DNA of 64,000 nt, taken from positions 43,145 through 107,144 of the IMG/VR virus record IMGVR_UViG_3300042517_000805; one strand, given 5' to 3'. Made by a program: the position numbers and the translations under genes. This DNA is from a virus. Below are positions 39,044-46,846 of this stretch, piece by piece. Under the pieces are notes generated by a model, which saw only the letters and a list, made by a program, of their open reading frames with translations, was not told the origin of the DNA and made no database searches. The stretch's first letter is position 1. Each line of letters begins with the position of its first letter.

Positions 39044-42000
39044 ATGCTAGATATTATAGGATTAAATTCCGCAAACTATAACAATTGTATAGAATGGAGA
39101 TATATCCCAGGAGATTTAACTACTGTTGGATATAACGGAGGTCCAAGTCAATACAATACATATGATCAGTCTGGTAATATCTGGGAGTGGACAGAAGAGT
39201 TTGATACTATCAGTGTTGGCGGAAACGATTACTATTATAGAAGAATTCGAGGAGGTTCTTTTAGGGATAGTGCTCAAACTTTATCTTCTTTGTATACTCA
39301 TTCAAGACATATTCCCGGTAGTGCCGAAGCAGACAATAATCTTGTTATTAAGGATAATATTGGTTTTAGGTTGATTTCTAGTGGAAATCCTTTATCTCTA
39401 CAGCATTTTGTTAATGTTGGAGATATCAACAATTCTCCTCTGGTATTGACCGGAGATTATGCTGGTTCATATGGTTCTGTTAATTACGAGTATTTAATAA
39501 ATCAAATACCTGTAACTAATGATGATTATGTAGTTTTTTTAAATACTGTTGATTCTAATGGGACTAGGATTCAACTAAGCGAAACCTTCAATGCCTCTGG
39601 TCAATCTACTGCAAATAATCAAAATGTATTATATCATTTTTATATGTCTTCTGATCAAAGAGGTGGCATAGAGTTTAATAGTGGTGAAGTTGTTGGTAGA
39701 AAATATAAATCTAAAAGTAATATGGGCAATAAGCCTGTAAATTTTATTACTTGGTATATGGCTGCAAGTTATTGCAACTGGCTACATAACAAGGTTTCTG
39801 ATCCAGATACTACCACAACTAATACGGGGGCTTATGACTTATCGTTAGATGATAATCTTATAGTTCGCGCTAATGATAGTTATTATAGCTTGCCGTCGGA
39901 CAATGAATGGTTCAAAGCCGCTTATTACAAGGGCGGTTCATCAGATGCCGGTTATTGGACTTATGCAACAAGGTCAGATTCTGATCCAACATGTATTGAT
40001 GTTGACGAAAACGGAATAGGCCCATGGCAAAAATCTCAAGATTATGTTAGTATACCATTAAATAATTTGGTTATCGGTAATAGTTATACTGTTAATTTCG
40101 AAATATCAAAAACATCACCGTATTCTGTAGATCTAGATAAGAATAGCTATTCTTTCATCGCTTCTGCTCCTACTGAGAGTGTTGTTGTTTGTGTCACTAA
40201 ATATTTAATAGTAGATTTTGCTATTATAATATACTCATTAACAAATAATAATTCTGGACTACTTGAATCTGTTGATTCTGTAGTTTTACAATGCTCTTCT
40301 AGAAATTCTTGTAAACTTACTCGCACCCCAACTCCTACTAAAACTGTTACTCCAACACCAGCAGCTAGTCAGAGTCCTACTCCAACAATAACTCCTACTC
40401 CGTCGAGAACTCCAACAATAACGCCAACAATTACAGTTACCTCAACTGCTACTCCAACAGTTACTCGAACAGTAACGCCCACCCCGTCTCTTACAGCTTC
40501 TGAAACTGCTACTCCGACAGCCACAAGAACATCCACTCCCACGCCAACACCAACAATTACTGTAACAAGAACAGTAACCCCAACCATAACAGTAACTAGA
40601 AGCGAAACACCAACTCCAACAGTAACTAAAACAACAACACCAACTCCAACAGTAACTAAAACAACAACACCAACCCCAGCAGCTAGTCAAACACCAACGC
40701 CAACTGTTACTCCAACAATAACAGCATCTAGAACCCCAACCACTACAGCTACTCCAACCATTACCATTACTCCTAGTATTACTATAACTAGAAGCGAAAC
40801 ACCGACTCCAACAGTTACTAGAACAAATACTAGAACTCCAACAGTAACACCATCAGTAACAGCTTCATTAACTCCAACTATAACAGTAACTAAAACAACA
40901 ACACCAACAGTTACTCCAACAGTCACCCCTACTCCATCAAGACCATTTGCTTTTGTCAGCACATGGAATACATTAAGTACTAGTACTGGTAGTAGTACGA
41001 CTAGTCGAATTAAACTACCATTAATATTAGGTGGTACTTATAACTTTATTGTTAACTGGGGAGATGGAAATAGTAATAATATAACATCTTGGAACCAATC
41101 CGAGGTGACTCATACGTATGCTAGTACTGGTATTAAAACCATAACTATTACTGGAACTATCAAAGGATGGGAATTTAATAATAGTGGAGATAGATTAAAG
41201 ATTACTAATATTAGCAATTGGGGTCCGTTGGATATGAATGTGACTGGCAGTTCCAGAAACTTTAATGGTTGTGCTAATTTAAATATTACTACTGGAGGAT
41301 CTCCAGTTATGCCAACCAATTGTACTGGTATGTTTGAGGGTTGTAGTGCTCTTGTTGGAGTTGGCATTAACGATTTTAATATGGCGACCGTAACCAATAC
41401 TTCATATATGTTCTCTTCTTGTTCGCTTTTTAATGCTCCAATTAATAATTGGAATACTAGTAGCGTAACTAATATGAGTGGCATGTTCTTTGAAGCTATT
41501 AGCTTTAATCAGCAAATAGGAACTTGGAATACTAGTAGAGTTACTAATATGAGCAGCATGTTTAATGGGGCTTCAGGTTTTAATCAGCCATTAAATACTT
41601 GGAATACTTCAGCAGTAACTAATATGAGTAGCATGTTTACTAGTACAGGGCAGTATAATCAAAGCATGAGCAGTTGGGACACCAGCAAGGTTACTAATAT
41701 GAGTAGCATGTTTCTCAATGCTTTATCTTTTAATCAAGATATTAGTATGTGGAATATATCATTAGTGGTATCTATGAATGATATGTTAAGAGGTACCAGT
41801 TTTAATCAAACCAACTACCATGCTTTACTTACTTCTTGGGGTAGTAGTACTACCCCCACTCAAAACAATGTTACTCTTGCTGTTGATCAAGAATATTCTT
41901 CAATAAATGCTACAATAGTAAGTAGAAGACTATATTTAATAAATACTAAGGGTTGGAATATTATTGATTATGGTAATGAAACTAGTATGATAGTTAGATA

Positions 42001-42790
42001 TAATAGTACAAATATTACTTGGCAGGTTAATAACGGTTGGCAATGGACGAATGAATTATACTCTATATTAAAACCACAAAATGATACCATAGTAGAAGTT
42101 AACTGGGGAAATGGACAAAATTTTGTATATAATTCGAGTAATGCTATATTAGCAGGAGTCTATTCTCCTACTTATGCTGCTAGTACTACATATACCATTA
42201 GAATAACAAAAAGGAGTGGTACTGGACTTATTGAACTTGGCCCTTCTGCAAATCATACTGCCGGTCAGACGTATGGTATGCCACAATATTATACTCCATT
42301 TCAAAATAGCGTAACTGCCATAGATAGATTTGGTAGTAATATTAAACTTAGATCTGGAGAAAATCACTTCGCCTATTATAATAATCTGGTTTCTGTTTCT
42401 AGTACGGACGCACCTATTAATCCATCAGATAATTCCTACCGTAATATCTTTCTTAACTGTTCAAACTTTGTTGGAACTGGTTTGAACAATTGGAATACTA
42501 GCTCTATAACTAATATGTTTGGTGCATTTCAGAATAATTCTAGTTTCACTTTTGATTTGAGAAACTGGAATTTATCTAATGTTACAGATATGGGTCAGAT
42601 GCTGTTGAACGCTACTAGTTTTGGTACCGGCAACTACAGTTTTCTGTTGCAGCACTTAAATGACAATAATACTAAAAATAATGTTCCTTTAAGAAGTAGT
42701 TCTAGATATTTTAATCAAGCCAGCGTAACTTCTGCAAGAGCGTCTTTGGTGGCAAGAGGATGGACTATTATCGATTTAGGAGCAATATAA
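39044..42790 (+). CDS. Mosaic adhesin: permuted FGE domain, Ig-like unit, Thr/Pro stalk, BspA-like repeats (1248 aa)
   Basis: The ATG at 39044 was preferred over an in-frame TTG two codons upstream because GAGG lies 9 bp before it. Residues 1-320 are a circularly permuted FGE-type fold (YDQSGNIWEW near 39, RGGSF near 70, GFRL near 107, then PVTNDDYVVFLN near 155, CNWLHNK near 245, DNEWFKAAYY near 287, GYWTYATRSDSDP at its end). Residues 335-425 are a degenerate Ig-like unit ending CSSRNSC. Residues 426-632 are a Thr/Pro stalk. A PKD-like segment (VNWGDGNSN, THTYASTG) follows, then DUF285/BspA-like repeats with an exact 25-residue period, then a second, related WGNGQN plus DUF285-like set to the end. 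It is a multi-domain surface-binding virion protein by inference. Confidence 0.75.
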   Translation: MLDIIGLNSANYNNCIEWRYIPGDLTTVGYNGGPSQYNTYDQSGNIWEWTEEFDTISVGGNDYYYRRIRGGSFRDSAQTLSSLYTHSRHIPGSAEADNNLVIKDNIGFRLISSGNPLSLQHFVNVGDINNSPLVLTGDYAGSYGSVNYEYLINQIPVTNDDYVVFLNTVDSNGTRIQLSETFNASGQSTANNQNVLYHFYMSSDQRGGIEFNSGEVVGRKYKSKSNMGNKPVNFITWYMAASYCNWLHNKVSDPDTTTTNTGAYDLSLDDNLIVRANDSYYSLPSDNEWFKAAYYKGGSSDAGYWTYATRSDSDPTCIDVDENGIGPWQKSQDYVSIPLNNLVIGNSYTVNFEISKTSPYSVDLDKNSYSFIASAPTESVVVCVTKYLIVDFAIIIYSLTNNNSGLLESVDSVVLQCSSRNSCKLTRTPTPTKTVTPTPAASQSPTPTITPTPSRTPTITPTITVTSTATPTVTRTVTPTPSLTASETATPTATRTSTPTPTPTITVTRTVTPTITVTRSETPTPTVTKTTTPTPTVTKTTTPTPAASQTPTPTVTPTITASRTPTTTATPTITITPSITITRSETPTPTVTRTNTRTPTVTPSVTASLTPTITVTKTTTPTVTPTVTPTPSRPFAFVSTWNTLSTSTGSSTTSRIKLPLILGGTYNFIVNWGDGNSNNITSWNQSEVTHTYASTGIKTITITGTIKGWEFNNSGDRLKITNISNWGPLDMNVTGSSRNFNGCANLNITTGGSPVMPTNCTGMFEGCSALVGVGINDFNMATVTNTSYMFSSCSLFNAPINNWNTSSVTNMSGMFFEAISFNQQIGTWNTSRVTNMSSMFNGASGFNQPLNTWNTSAVTNMSSMFTSTGQYNQSMSSWDTSKVTNMSSMFLNALSFNQDISMWNISLVVSMNDMLRGTSFNQTNYHALLTSWGSSTTPTQNNVTLAVDQEYSSINATIVSRRLYLINTKGWNIIDYGNETSMIVRYNSTNITWQVNNGWQWTNELYSILKPQNDTIVEVNWGNGQNFVYNSSNAILAGVYSPTYAASTTYTIRITKRSGTGLIELGPSANHTAGQTYGMPQYYTPFQNSVTAIDRFGSNIKLRSGENHFAYYNNLVSVSSTDAPINPSDNSYRNIFLNCSNFVGTGLNNWNTSSITNMFGAFQNNSSFTFDLRNWNLSNVTDMGQMLLNATSFGTGNYSFLLQHLNDNNTKNNVPLRSSSRYFNQASVTSARASLVARGWTIIDLGAI
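40321..40938 (+). repeat. Thr/Pro-rich stalk-encoding low-complexity repeat
   Basis: About 205 residues are composed almost only of T, P, V, I, S, A, K and R in short motifs such as TPTPTVTKTTTP. They encode a rigid extended linker between the FGE/Ig-like head and the BspA-like head. Confidence 0.85.
40611..40670 (+). repeat. Exact 30-bp tandem duplication in the stalk
   Basis: Bases 40611-40640 are repeated identically at 40641-40670. Identity at the DNA level, while other repeats in the stalk differ at synonymous sites, points to recent slippage or unequal exchange. Confidence 0.9.
41447..41821 (+). repeat. 75-bp-period BspA/DUF285 repeats
   Basis: Units start at 41447, 41522, 41597, 41672 and 41747, exactly 75 bp (25 residues) apart. 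The pattern is W-(N/D)-T-S-x-V-T-N-M-S-(S/G)-M-F, then about four variable residues, then (F/Y)-N-Q. The last unit is degenerate (SLVVSMNDML). Confidence 0.85.
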
Positions 42791-43236
42791 TGAGATTAAT
42801 AAACAATATTAGCAAATACATGTATTACTATATATCGGAGAATCAAAGCTACGGGTTTCTTAATTTTGGACAACAACTAGAGACAAATAAAAATATTGTT
42901 TCTTTTTTATCAGTTGAAGAATGGAAAAATCATATTAATACTGAACTAGCAACAGATATTTGGCTGAATGAAGATTTAAAAAAGGAACTAGAAGAGCAAA
43001 CTAAAGATACAGCAAAACATAGCGATGTTGGATATTTAACAGCTTACAACTTTAGACTACCAGTAAATGAAGAAACTGATTCTAAGCTTAATCAACTATT
43101 ATCGTCCAACACAGATCCTGTGCGGATAACTGCTATGTCGGGTGACGTTTATACTCTAAGCAAAGCCGATCTAATATCTTTGATTGATCAATATACAAAA
43201 GACAAACCCTTATATCTAGCTATGGTAGAGAAATAA
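42790..43236 (+). CDS. Putative tail-fibre assembly-type protein (148 aa)
   Basis: I place the start at the ATG at 42790, which shares one base with the preceding TAA (TAATG). An in-frame ATG 30 bp upstream lies inside the adhesin gene and has no better ribosome site. The product is soluble and largely helical, with WKNHINTELATDIW and an acidic helix, then LNQLLSSNTDPVRITAMSG and a C-terminal helix. Its size and location between two adhesin genes resemble small fibre-assembly chaperones (DUF4376-like organisation), which typically follow the fibre they help to fold. No diagnostic motif confirms this, so the role is an inference. Confidence 0.5.
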   Translation: MRLINNISKYMYYYISENQSYGFLNFGQQLETNKNIVSFLSVEEWKNHINTELATDIWLNEDLKKELEEQTKDTAKHSDVGYLTAYNFRLPVNEETDSKLNQLLSSNTDPVRITAMSGDVYTLSKADLISLIDQYTKDKPLYLAMVEK

Positions 43237-43237
43237 T

Positions 43238-44788
43238 ATGTTATTAACTTGCAATAGTGCTAATTACGGAAGCAGAGCAGACTGGAATACGTTAGATGGC
43301 AACGTATCAACAGTTGGCTCTAATGGTAAAAGTAGCTACTATGGCACTTTTGATCAAACTGGAAATGTTAATGAGCTATTAGACACTATTAGCGGTAGCT
43401 ATCCTGTGGTCCGTGGAGGCTCTTTTAATAACGACCAAACCTATCTAACTAAAACATGGTTTAGCACCCAGGCTCTGGATGGGAAAAGTAGCAATATAGG
43501 ATTCAGAATAGCAAAAGCATCTTCAAGCATAGATTCCACAAACTACGTATTAGTTGAAAATGCTGAAAATAATGGAGATAGTAGCAATAATGATTTTGGT
43601 AGAGTTAATTATAGTTATCAAATAAAAAAATATTTAGTAACAAATAGTGAATATGTAGAGTTTTTGAATGCCATTTCTACTAAACCAAATGGATTAGAAT
43701 TATGGCGTGCTGATATGGGAGACCCTAATAGGAGAGGTGGTATAAGCCGCACTTTAGTTAACACATCATATGTCTATGCCGCTCTGCCAAACATGGGAAA
43801 CAAGCCAGTCAATTATATCAATTGGTTTAATGCTGTTAGGTACATCAACTGGCTTCATAATGGTAAGCTTACTGGAACACCAACAGCTGGAACCACAGAA
43901 AGTGGTGTTTATACATTATCTAATAATATAATTCAGGGTACTAATAAGCCATCACCAGCTAATAAAAATTCATACTGGCTTCCTTCTGAAGATGAGTGGT
44001 ATAAAGCAGCATACTATGACCCTAATAAAAACGGACTTGGTTTACCAGGATACTGGACTTATGCAACAATGTCTGATTCTGTTCCTGATGCTGCTGTTGT
44101 TGATGCGGCAGGAACAGCAAACAATACATATAGTAATCCTAATATTTGTATTAGCCCCACACCAACCCCAACAGTTACGCCGTCTATTACGGCGTCTCCA
44201 ACAGTTACTCCTAGTATAACGGTGTCGTTATCTTCAACAGCAACTGTTACTCCAACAGTAACTCCAACTATAACTATTACATCTAGTGTTACTCCTACTA
44301 AAACACCTACTAAAACACCAACCATGACTCGCAGTTTAACTCCAACACCAAGCCTAACTGCTAGTGTTAGTCCTAGTATTACTGTTTCAATATCTCCGAC
44401 CAGAACCCCTACAATGACTAGGACTCTAACTCCAACAGTTACTCCTACTGCTAGTGTCACGGTTACTCCTTCAAAAAGTTTATGTGCTCAGAAGAAATTA
44501 GGAGAATTATTATATCAAAGTGCTGTTTATGTAAATGATGACATTCAAGTATTACATAAAGGATTTTTATTACAAGGTAAATTATCTCCAAACGTTAGTT
44601 TACTATCTGAGCAACCTAATGCTTCTCCAACGCCGACCAATACTGTTAGTCCAACGAATACTCCAACCATAACAGTTACCAGAACGTTAACGGCAACCCC
44701 TACCCTAACTAGAACATTAACGCCAACTCCTACCACAACAAGTACACTGACACCAACACCAACTCCTACTCCGTCATCTAGCGGTTAG
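43238..44788 (+). CDS. Adhesin with circularly permuted FGE domain and two Thr/Pro stalks (516 aa)
   Basis: Residues 1-285 repeat the permuted FGE order: YGTFDQTGNVNELL near 35, VVRGGSF near 57, NIGFRIA near 86, YLVTNSEYVEFLN near 130, YINWLHNG near 200, YWLPSEDEWYKAAYYDP near 247, GYWTYATMSDSVPD at the end. Thr/Pro stalks occupy residues about 306-413 and 463-515. Between them is a 45-residue insert (SLCAQKKLGELLYQS, then VNDDIQVLHKGFLL) with one Cys. Unlike its larger relative, it ends in the stalk with no distal head. The stalk may therefore be the anchor and the FGE fold the exposed head. It begins 1 bp after the putative fibre-assembly gene's stop. Confidence 0.7.
   Translation: MLLTCNSANYGSRADWNTLDGNVSTVGSNGKSSYYGTFDQTGNVNELLDTISGSYPVVRGGSFNNDQTYLTKTWFSTQALDGKSSNIGFRIAKASSSIDSTNYVLVENAENNGDSSNNDFGRVNYSYQIKKYLVTNSEYVEFLNAISTKPNGLELWRADMGDPNRRGGISRTLVNTSYVYAALPNMGNKPVNYINWFNAVRYINWLHNGKLTGTPTAGTTESGVYTLSNNIIQGTNKPSPANKNSYWLPSEDEWYKAAYYDPNKNGLGLPGYWTYATMSDSVPDAAVVDAAGTANNTYSNPNICISPTPTPTVTPSITASPTVTPSITVSLSSTATVTPTVTPTITITSSVTPTKTPTKTPTMTRSLTPTPSLTASVSPSITVSISPTRTPTMTRTLTPTVTPTASVTVTPSKSLCAQKKLGELLYQSAVYVNDDIQVLHKGFLLQGKLSPNVSLLSEQPNASPTPTNTVSPTNTPTITVTRTLTATPTLTRTLTPTPTTTSTLTPTPTPTPSSSG
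44155..44478 (+). repeat. Thr/Pro-rich stalk repeat, first block
   Basis: About 108 residues of short TPTVTPS, TPTKTPTKT and SVSPSITVS motifs. This is DNA low complexity rather than exact tandem copies. Confidence 0.8.
44624..44784 (+). repeat. Thr/Pro-rich stalk repeat, second block at the C-terminus
   Basis: About 53 residues of TPTNT, TVTRTLTATPTLT and TPTPTPTPS motifs run to the stop codon, after a 45-residue non-repetitive insert. Confidence 0.8.
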
Positions 44789-44813
44789 TATTTATACAAG
44801 GACTTAGGACTTT

Positions 44814-46844
44814 ATGGTATATTCTCAAGACTTTTTAGACGCTACATTAGATAATATTAATAATATAACAGCTATGACTGCAGGATCAACATCGAATGGT
44901 CCGGTCGTACAGGTGTTGTTCAATGGTAGCGGGGTTCATAGTGTGGGCGGACCAACACCATTTGTTGAAATATCAACATCTGTTGAAAGCAATTCTGTTG
45001 GTATTCCAGAATCAACAACTACCAAAATAACACTAACTGGTAAAATTGTTAGACCACAAGCAGCTAGTGCCACAGGTAGTGGTATTAGTCATGTATTGAG
45101 CGGTATTAAGGGTTTAGAGAATTTATTTAAACCAGATTCTTTTGGTAACTTTGAAATTACATGTAATTCTAGTAGTGCTGGATCAAGTTCATCTACTCCT
45201 AGTAATCTTTATGGTATTAGTGGAGTTAAGGTTGTTAGTATAGATATTGGTAAAACTAGTGATAATTGGGTACAGACAGCTGACTATACGATAGTATTAG
45301 AAGGATACAAAAGCGCAATATCAGGTTATTCTGTAAAGGGATTAGTCGATTCATGGAGTGTAGAATCATTAGAAGACTATACATATAGTAATTTTACAAT
45401 TAATGGAATAACACAAAAACTAGAATATCATAACCCCAACTTAAAACCGACAGCACCATCACCTAGTGCTCCACAACCAGTTCAAACCCAATCTGGAGGA
45501 TCTAGTGGAGGAATGAGTCCGAATATTAATAATGCTACATTAAATGTTGTTAGTATTCCACAATTTAAAGTTAGTCATACTGTTAGCGCGATTGGAATAC
45601 CAAGTGGCACTGGTTCTAATACTGGTTTAATGAATTCGGTCTATTTAAATGCTAAAAACTGGGTAGAATCTAGACTAAATCTTAGTTTAACAGCCAATAC
45701 CAGCATCCCTAGTGGCGTAATTTCTCTTAACGGATCGTCTACCCCTCCGTATCATTTAGCTACAGGATATCTATATAATCATATTCGTAATACTAATTTT
45801 AGTATAATGGAAGGCAAATATGAAGTAGTAGATAATTGGATAGCTATGCCAACAGGTATTGGTTTCGTAGAAGACTACTCTATAGATATGTCTACTGACG
45901 AAAAATATCTTCATACTATTAGTGTTAAAGGAGAAATTAGAGGATTATCTTTAGGCGGTCTTTTTGGTGGTTCTGGTCATACTCATGTGACTACAGGAAA
46001 TCAGATTAATATTCCTCTGATAACAGGATATGGAGGAACCGCAGGTGGTGCACTAAGTCATACTGTTCCAGATGTTACACCATTAACAGGAAGTCAAGCA
46101 GGAACTATAACATCAAATAAATATCAAAACGCATTAAGTGGATGGATATATGATATTAAACCATATTTATATCGTAGAGCTTGCGTAGCTATGAGTACTG
46201 CTGATAGAACTGTTGGATATGTTGCTCCATACAGCGTCGGCTCGGCTGCTCAACCACCCAATAATCCTGTTTATGCTAAGCACGGTTTATTAAATATTAT
46301 TCCAGTATCAACTTCAGAATCTCATAATACTCGTAAAGGTACTATTTCTTATTCTTATGATTTTAATAATAAGTTCACTATGATTAGTGGAGTAATTGCA
46401 GAAAGCGTAAACATAGAAGATAGTGGTCCGGTTGATGTTATAGGAGAAGCTTTCGTATTAGGTCGTGCTCTTGGGCCGGTTTTACAAAACCTTGGAACAA
46501 AAACCACAGCAAAAAAGAGCGTATCTATAGAAGTTACTGTTGTTCCACCATCTAGTTTGGCCGGATTTTTCATGCAGAATAATGTTTGTCCATTGTGGAC
46601 AGGAGGAACAATATTTACTACTATTACAGGCATATTGGAGGCTTTAAAACCATTCGGAGATAGAGCATCATCATTTATTGGAAGTTCTGCTGTTACTCGT
46701 GTGGGAAGCGCAACCAACGCCGAGGGACAAGTATTCGTATCTCAAGACAACCAAAGTTGGGATCCTACTAATGGGAAATATGTTCGCTCTGTTGCTTGGA
46801 ATTATCAACAATGTACAAATTCTAGGAACTGGTTAAATCACTAA
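44814..46844 (+). CDS. Large tail-tip/distal-tail-type structural protein (676 aa)
   Basis: The ATG follows TAGGAC by a few bases. The protein is beta-rich with two similar halves. Strands such as TTTKITLTGKIVRP and NWVQTADYTIVLEGY in the first half, and FVEDYSIDMSTDEKYLHTIS in the second, alternate with Gly/Ser/Pro linkers (PSAPQPVQTQSGGSSGG near residue 225). A hydrophobic Gly/Thr stretch lies around 395-430. Its place immediately before the giant hub-type protein, and its alternating sandwich style, fit a distal tail or tip-assembly protein. No enzymatic motif is visible. Assignment is by context, with moderate certainty that it is virion structural. Confidence 0.55.
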   Translation: MVYSQDFLDATLDNINNITAMTAGSTSNGPVVQVLFNGSGVHSVGGPTPFVEISTSVESNSVGIPESTTTKITLTGKIVRPQAASATGSGISHVLSGIKGLENLFKPDSFGNFEITCNSSSAGSSSSTPSNLYGISGVKVVSIDIGKTSDNWVQTADYTIVLEGYKSAISGYSVKGLVDSWSVESLEDYTYSNFTINGITQKLEYHNPNLKPTAPSPSAPQPVQTQSGGSSGGMSPNINNATLNVVSIPQFKVSHTVSAIGIPSGTGSNTGLMNSVYLNAKNWVESRLNLSLTANTSIPSGVISLNGSSTPPYHLATGYLYNHIRNTNFSIMEGKYEVVDNWIAMPTGIGFVEDYSIDMSTDEKYLHTISVKGEIRGLSLGGLFGGSGHTHVTTGNQINIPLITGYGGTAGGALSHTVPDVTPLTGSQAGTITSNKYQNALSGWIYDIKPYLYRRACVAMSTADRTVGYVAPYSVGSAAQPPNNPVYAKHGLLNIIPVSTSESHNTRKGTISYSYDFNNKFTMISGVIAESVNIEDSGPVDVIGEAFVLGRALGPVLQNLGTKTTAKKSVSIEVTVVPPSSLAGFFMQNNVCPLWTGGTIFTTITGILEALKPFGDRASSFIGSSAVTRVGSATNAEGQVFVSQDNQSWDPTNGKYVRSVAWNYQQCTNSRNWLNH

Positions 46845-46846
46845 TT

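Noticed and set aside
40321-40938. Possible CRISPR-like or DNA-binding iteron array
   Set aside because: The repeats are in phase with codons, vary in sequence and length, and have no spacers. They are explained by the protein stalk.
40369-40962. Long antisense reading frames coding Val/Gly-rich repeats (such as GVTVGVTVG)
   Set aside because: They are mirror images of the Thr/Pro codons on the plus strand; low-complexity DNA lacks antisense stops. They have no ribosome sites or independent conservation signs.
42760-43236. Start at 42760 for the fibre-assembly-type gene
   Set aside because: It would overlap the adhesin gene by 31 bp without a ribosome site. The TAATG junction at 42790 is simpler.
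44059-44736. Antisense Val/Gly-rich frames in the second adhesin
   Set aside because: Same cause as above: shadows of Thr/Pro stalk codons.
26651-44788. Diversity-generating retroelement acting on the FGE-type domains
   Set aside because: The fold is the usual target type, but no reverse transcriptase, template repeat or adenine-biased variable copy is visible in this window.
26651-44788. Active formylglycine-generating enzymes
   Set aside because: Catalytic cysteines typical of FGE are not evident, the context is virion-structural, and no sulfatase is present. A binding role of the fold is preferred.
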